In this document: positions 63,840 to 64,000 of the stretch, piece by piece
Layout of the letters: each line of letters begins with the position of its first letter
Numbering within the stretch: the first letter of the stretch is position 1
Source of the DNA: Alteromonadaceae bacterium 2753L.S.0a.02
GTDB lineage: Bacteria; Pseudomonadota; Gammaproteobacteria; Pseudomonadales; Cellvibrionaceae
Direction of reading: 5' to 3'
DNA length: 64,000 bases
NCBI GenBank assembly: GCA_007827375.1
Contig: VISH01000001.1
Span: forward strand, 124,001 to 188,000
Notes under the pieces: generated by a model
Database searches by the model: none
Told to the model about the DNA's origin: nothing
What the model saw: the letters and a program-made list of their open reading frames with translations, nothing else
Made by a program: the position numbers and the translations under genes

Positions 63840-64000
63840 ATGTCTGCTGCAACAGACATTCAGCGTAGTAGCTCGATGACAACTGGCACCAGTAAACTGA
63901 GTCCGTTAACAAGCTTGAGCGCTGTGCTGATTCTACTTTTAACTCGAACAGTCGTAGGGGCCTCGAGCCCGAATGTAGCAAGGGTGAGTTATGAACACAA
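63840..64000 (+). CDS. Partial ORF leaving the window, unidentified
   Basis: An ATG at 63840 follows a strong AAGGTGAGG site and is open to the end of the window (53 codons). The start reads MSAATDIQRSSSMTTGTSKL, serine/threonine-rich, then a hydrophobic stretch with LSAVLILLLTRTVVGAS. The longer minus-strand frame over the same bases (63664-63981) has no family pattern and is probably a shadow. The position next to a transposase remnant and a long stem-loop suggests a mobile element gene, but no family is recognised. Confidence 0.35.
   Translation, partial: MSAATDIQRSSSMTTGTSKLSPLTSLSAVLILLLTRTVVGASSPNVARVSYEH

Noticed and set aside
63664..63981. 105-residue minus-strand ORF at the right edge
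   Set aside because: It has no ribosome site or family pattern and lies antisense to an ORF with a strong ribosome site. It also covers the long stem-loop.

Overview
This 64 kb window looks like a chromosomal segment of a free-living or host-associated marine gammaproteobacterium, probably of the Cellvibrionales (Saccharophagus/Teredinibacter-like). That placement is inferred from conserved blocks (miaB-phoH-ybeY-corC-lnt; leuS-lptE-holA; a LysR gene divergent from a ferredoxin-NADP reductase gene as in Pseudomonas finR-fpr), from DUF1820, DUF3144, SapC and DUF6279 genes, and from a secreted protein with a family 3 cellulose-binding module. No rRNA marker is present, so genus is not fixed.

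Region 1 (1-9.3 kb): pth, ychF, an elongator tRNA-Met, a GFA-family protein, a membrane-anchored solo NIT-domain protein, a chorismate-lyase-like protein, a PLP aminotransferase, a cluster of about eight short hairpins, and a DUF3144 gene coupled to a 7TM-PAS-GAF-GGDEF-EAL cyclic-di-GMP protein. Region 2 (9.3-17 kb): ybfF-DUF1820, then the RNA-modification/envelope block miaB, phoH, ybeY, corC, lnt, and a DUF6279 lipoprotein. Region 3 (17-27.9 kb): a second solo NIT protein, a BlaI/M56 regulatory pair behind two dyad operators, an FKBP lipoprotein, leuS-lptE-holA, an XRE regulator with a membrane tail, and a periplasmic-binding-like protein. Region 4 (27.9-39.3 kb): sixA with an Atm1-like ABC exporter, a large M48-like protein that has lost its zinc ligands, a YgjP metallopeptidase, yjbQ, a second ABC exporter, finR/fpr and SapC.

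Region 5 (39.3-53.1 kb) is the most system-rich. A structured leader precedes trmJ. A six-gene operon (DUF4382 lipoprotein, small secreted protein, DUF3106, barrel-like protein, ECF sigma factor, DUF3619) spans 40.7-45.2 kb. At 49.4-53.0 kb lies a bufferin-type RiPP operon: BufA1 precursor (DUF2282), BufB (DUF692 multinuclear iron oxidative enzyme), BufC (DUF2063), DoxX, a dedicated ECF sigma factor and a DUF3379 anti-sigma factor. Small housekeeping and detoxification genes (VOC, GFA, DUF2007, flavodoxin, MmcQ/YjbR, a signal peptidase I paralogue) lie between these operons.

Region 6 (53-64 kb) becomes progressively AT-rich and accessory: LysE exporter plus lipase-like lipoprotein, FmdB, PNPOx, DinB, a third GFA protein, a PAP2-like membrane protein that seems to start at a non-AUG codon, a secreted CBM3-linked HExxH metallopeptidase, an orphan RcsF-like lipoprotein, a truncated IS1182-type transposase, and a striking noncoding array in which a GATTGG motif recurs every 20-22 bp over about 300 bp, bracketed by copies of a 14-mer. 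The window ends inside an unidentified ORF that follows a long stem-loop.

The strongest candidates for a second look are the CBM3-peptidase fusion, the phased GATTGG array, the bufferin operon with its own sigma/anti-sigma pair, the M48-like pseudoenzyme, and the hairpin clusters.
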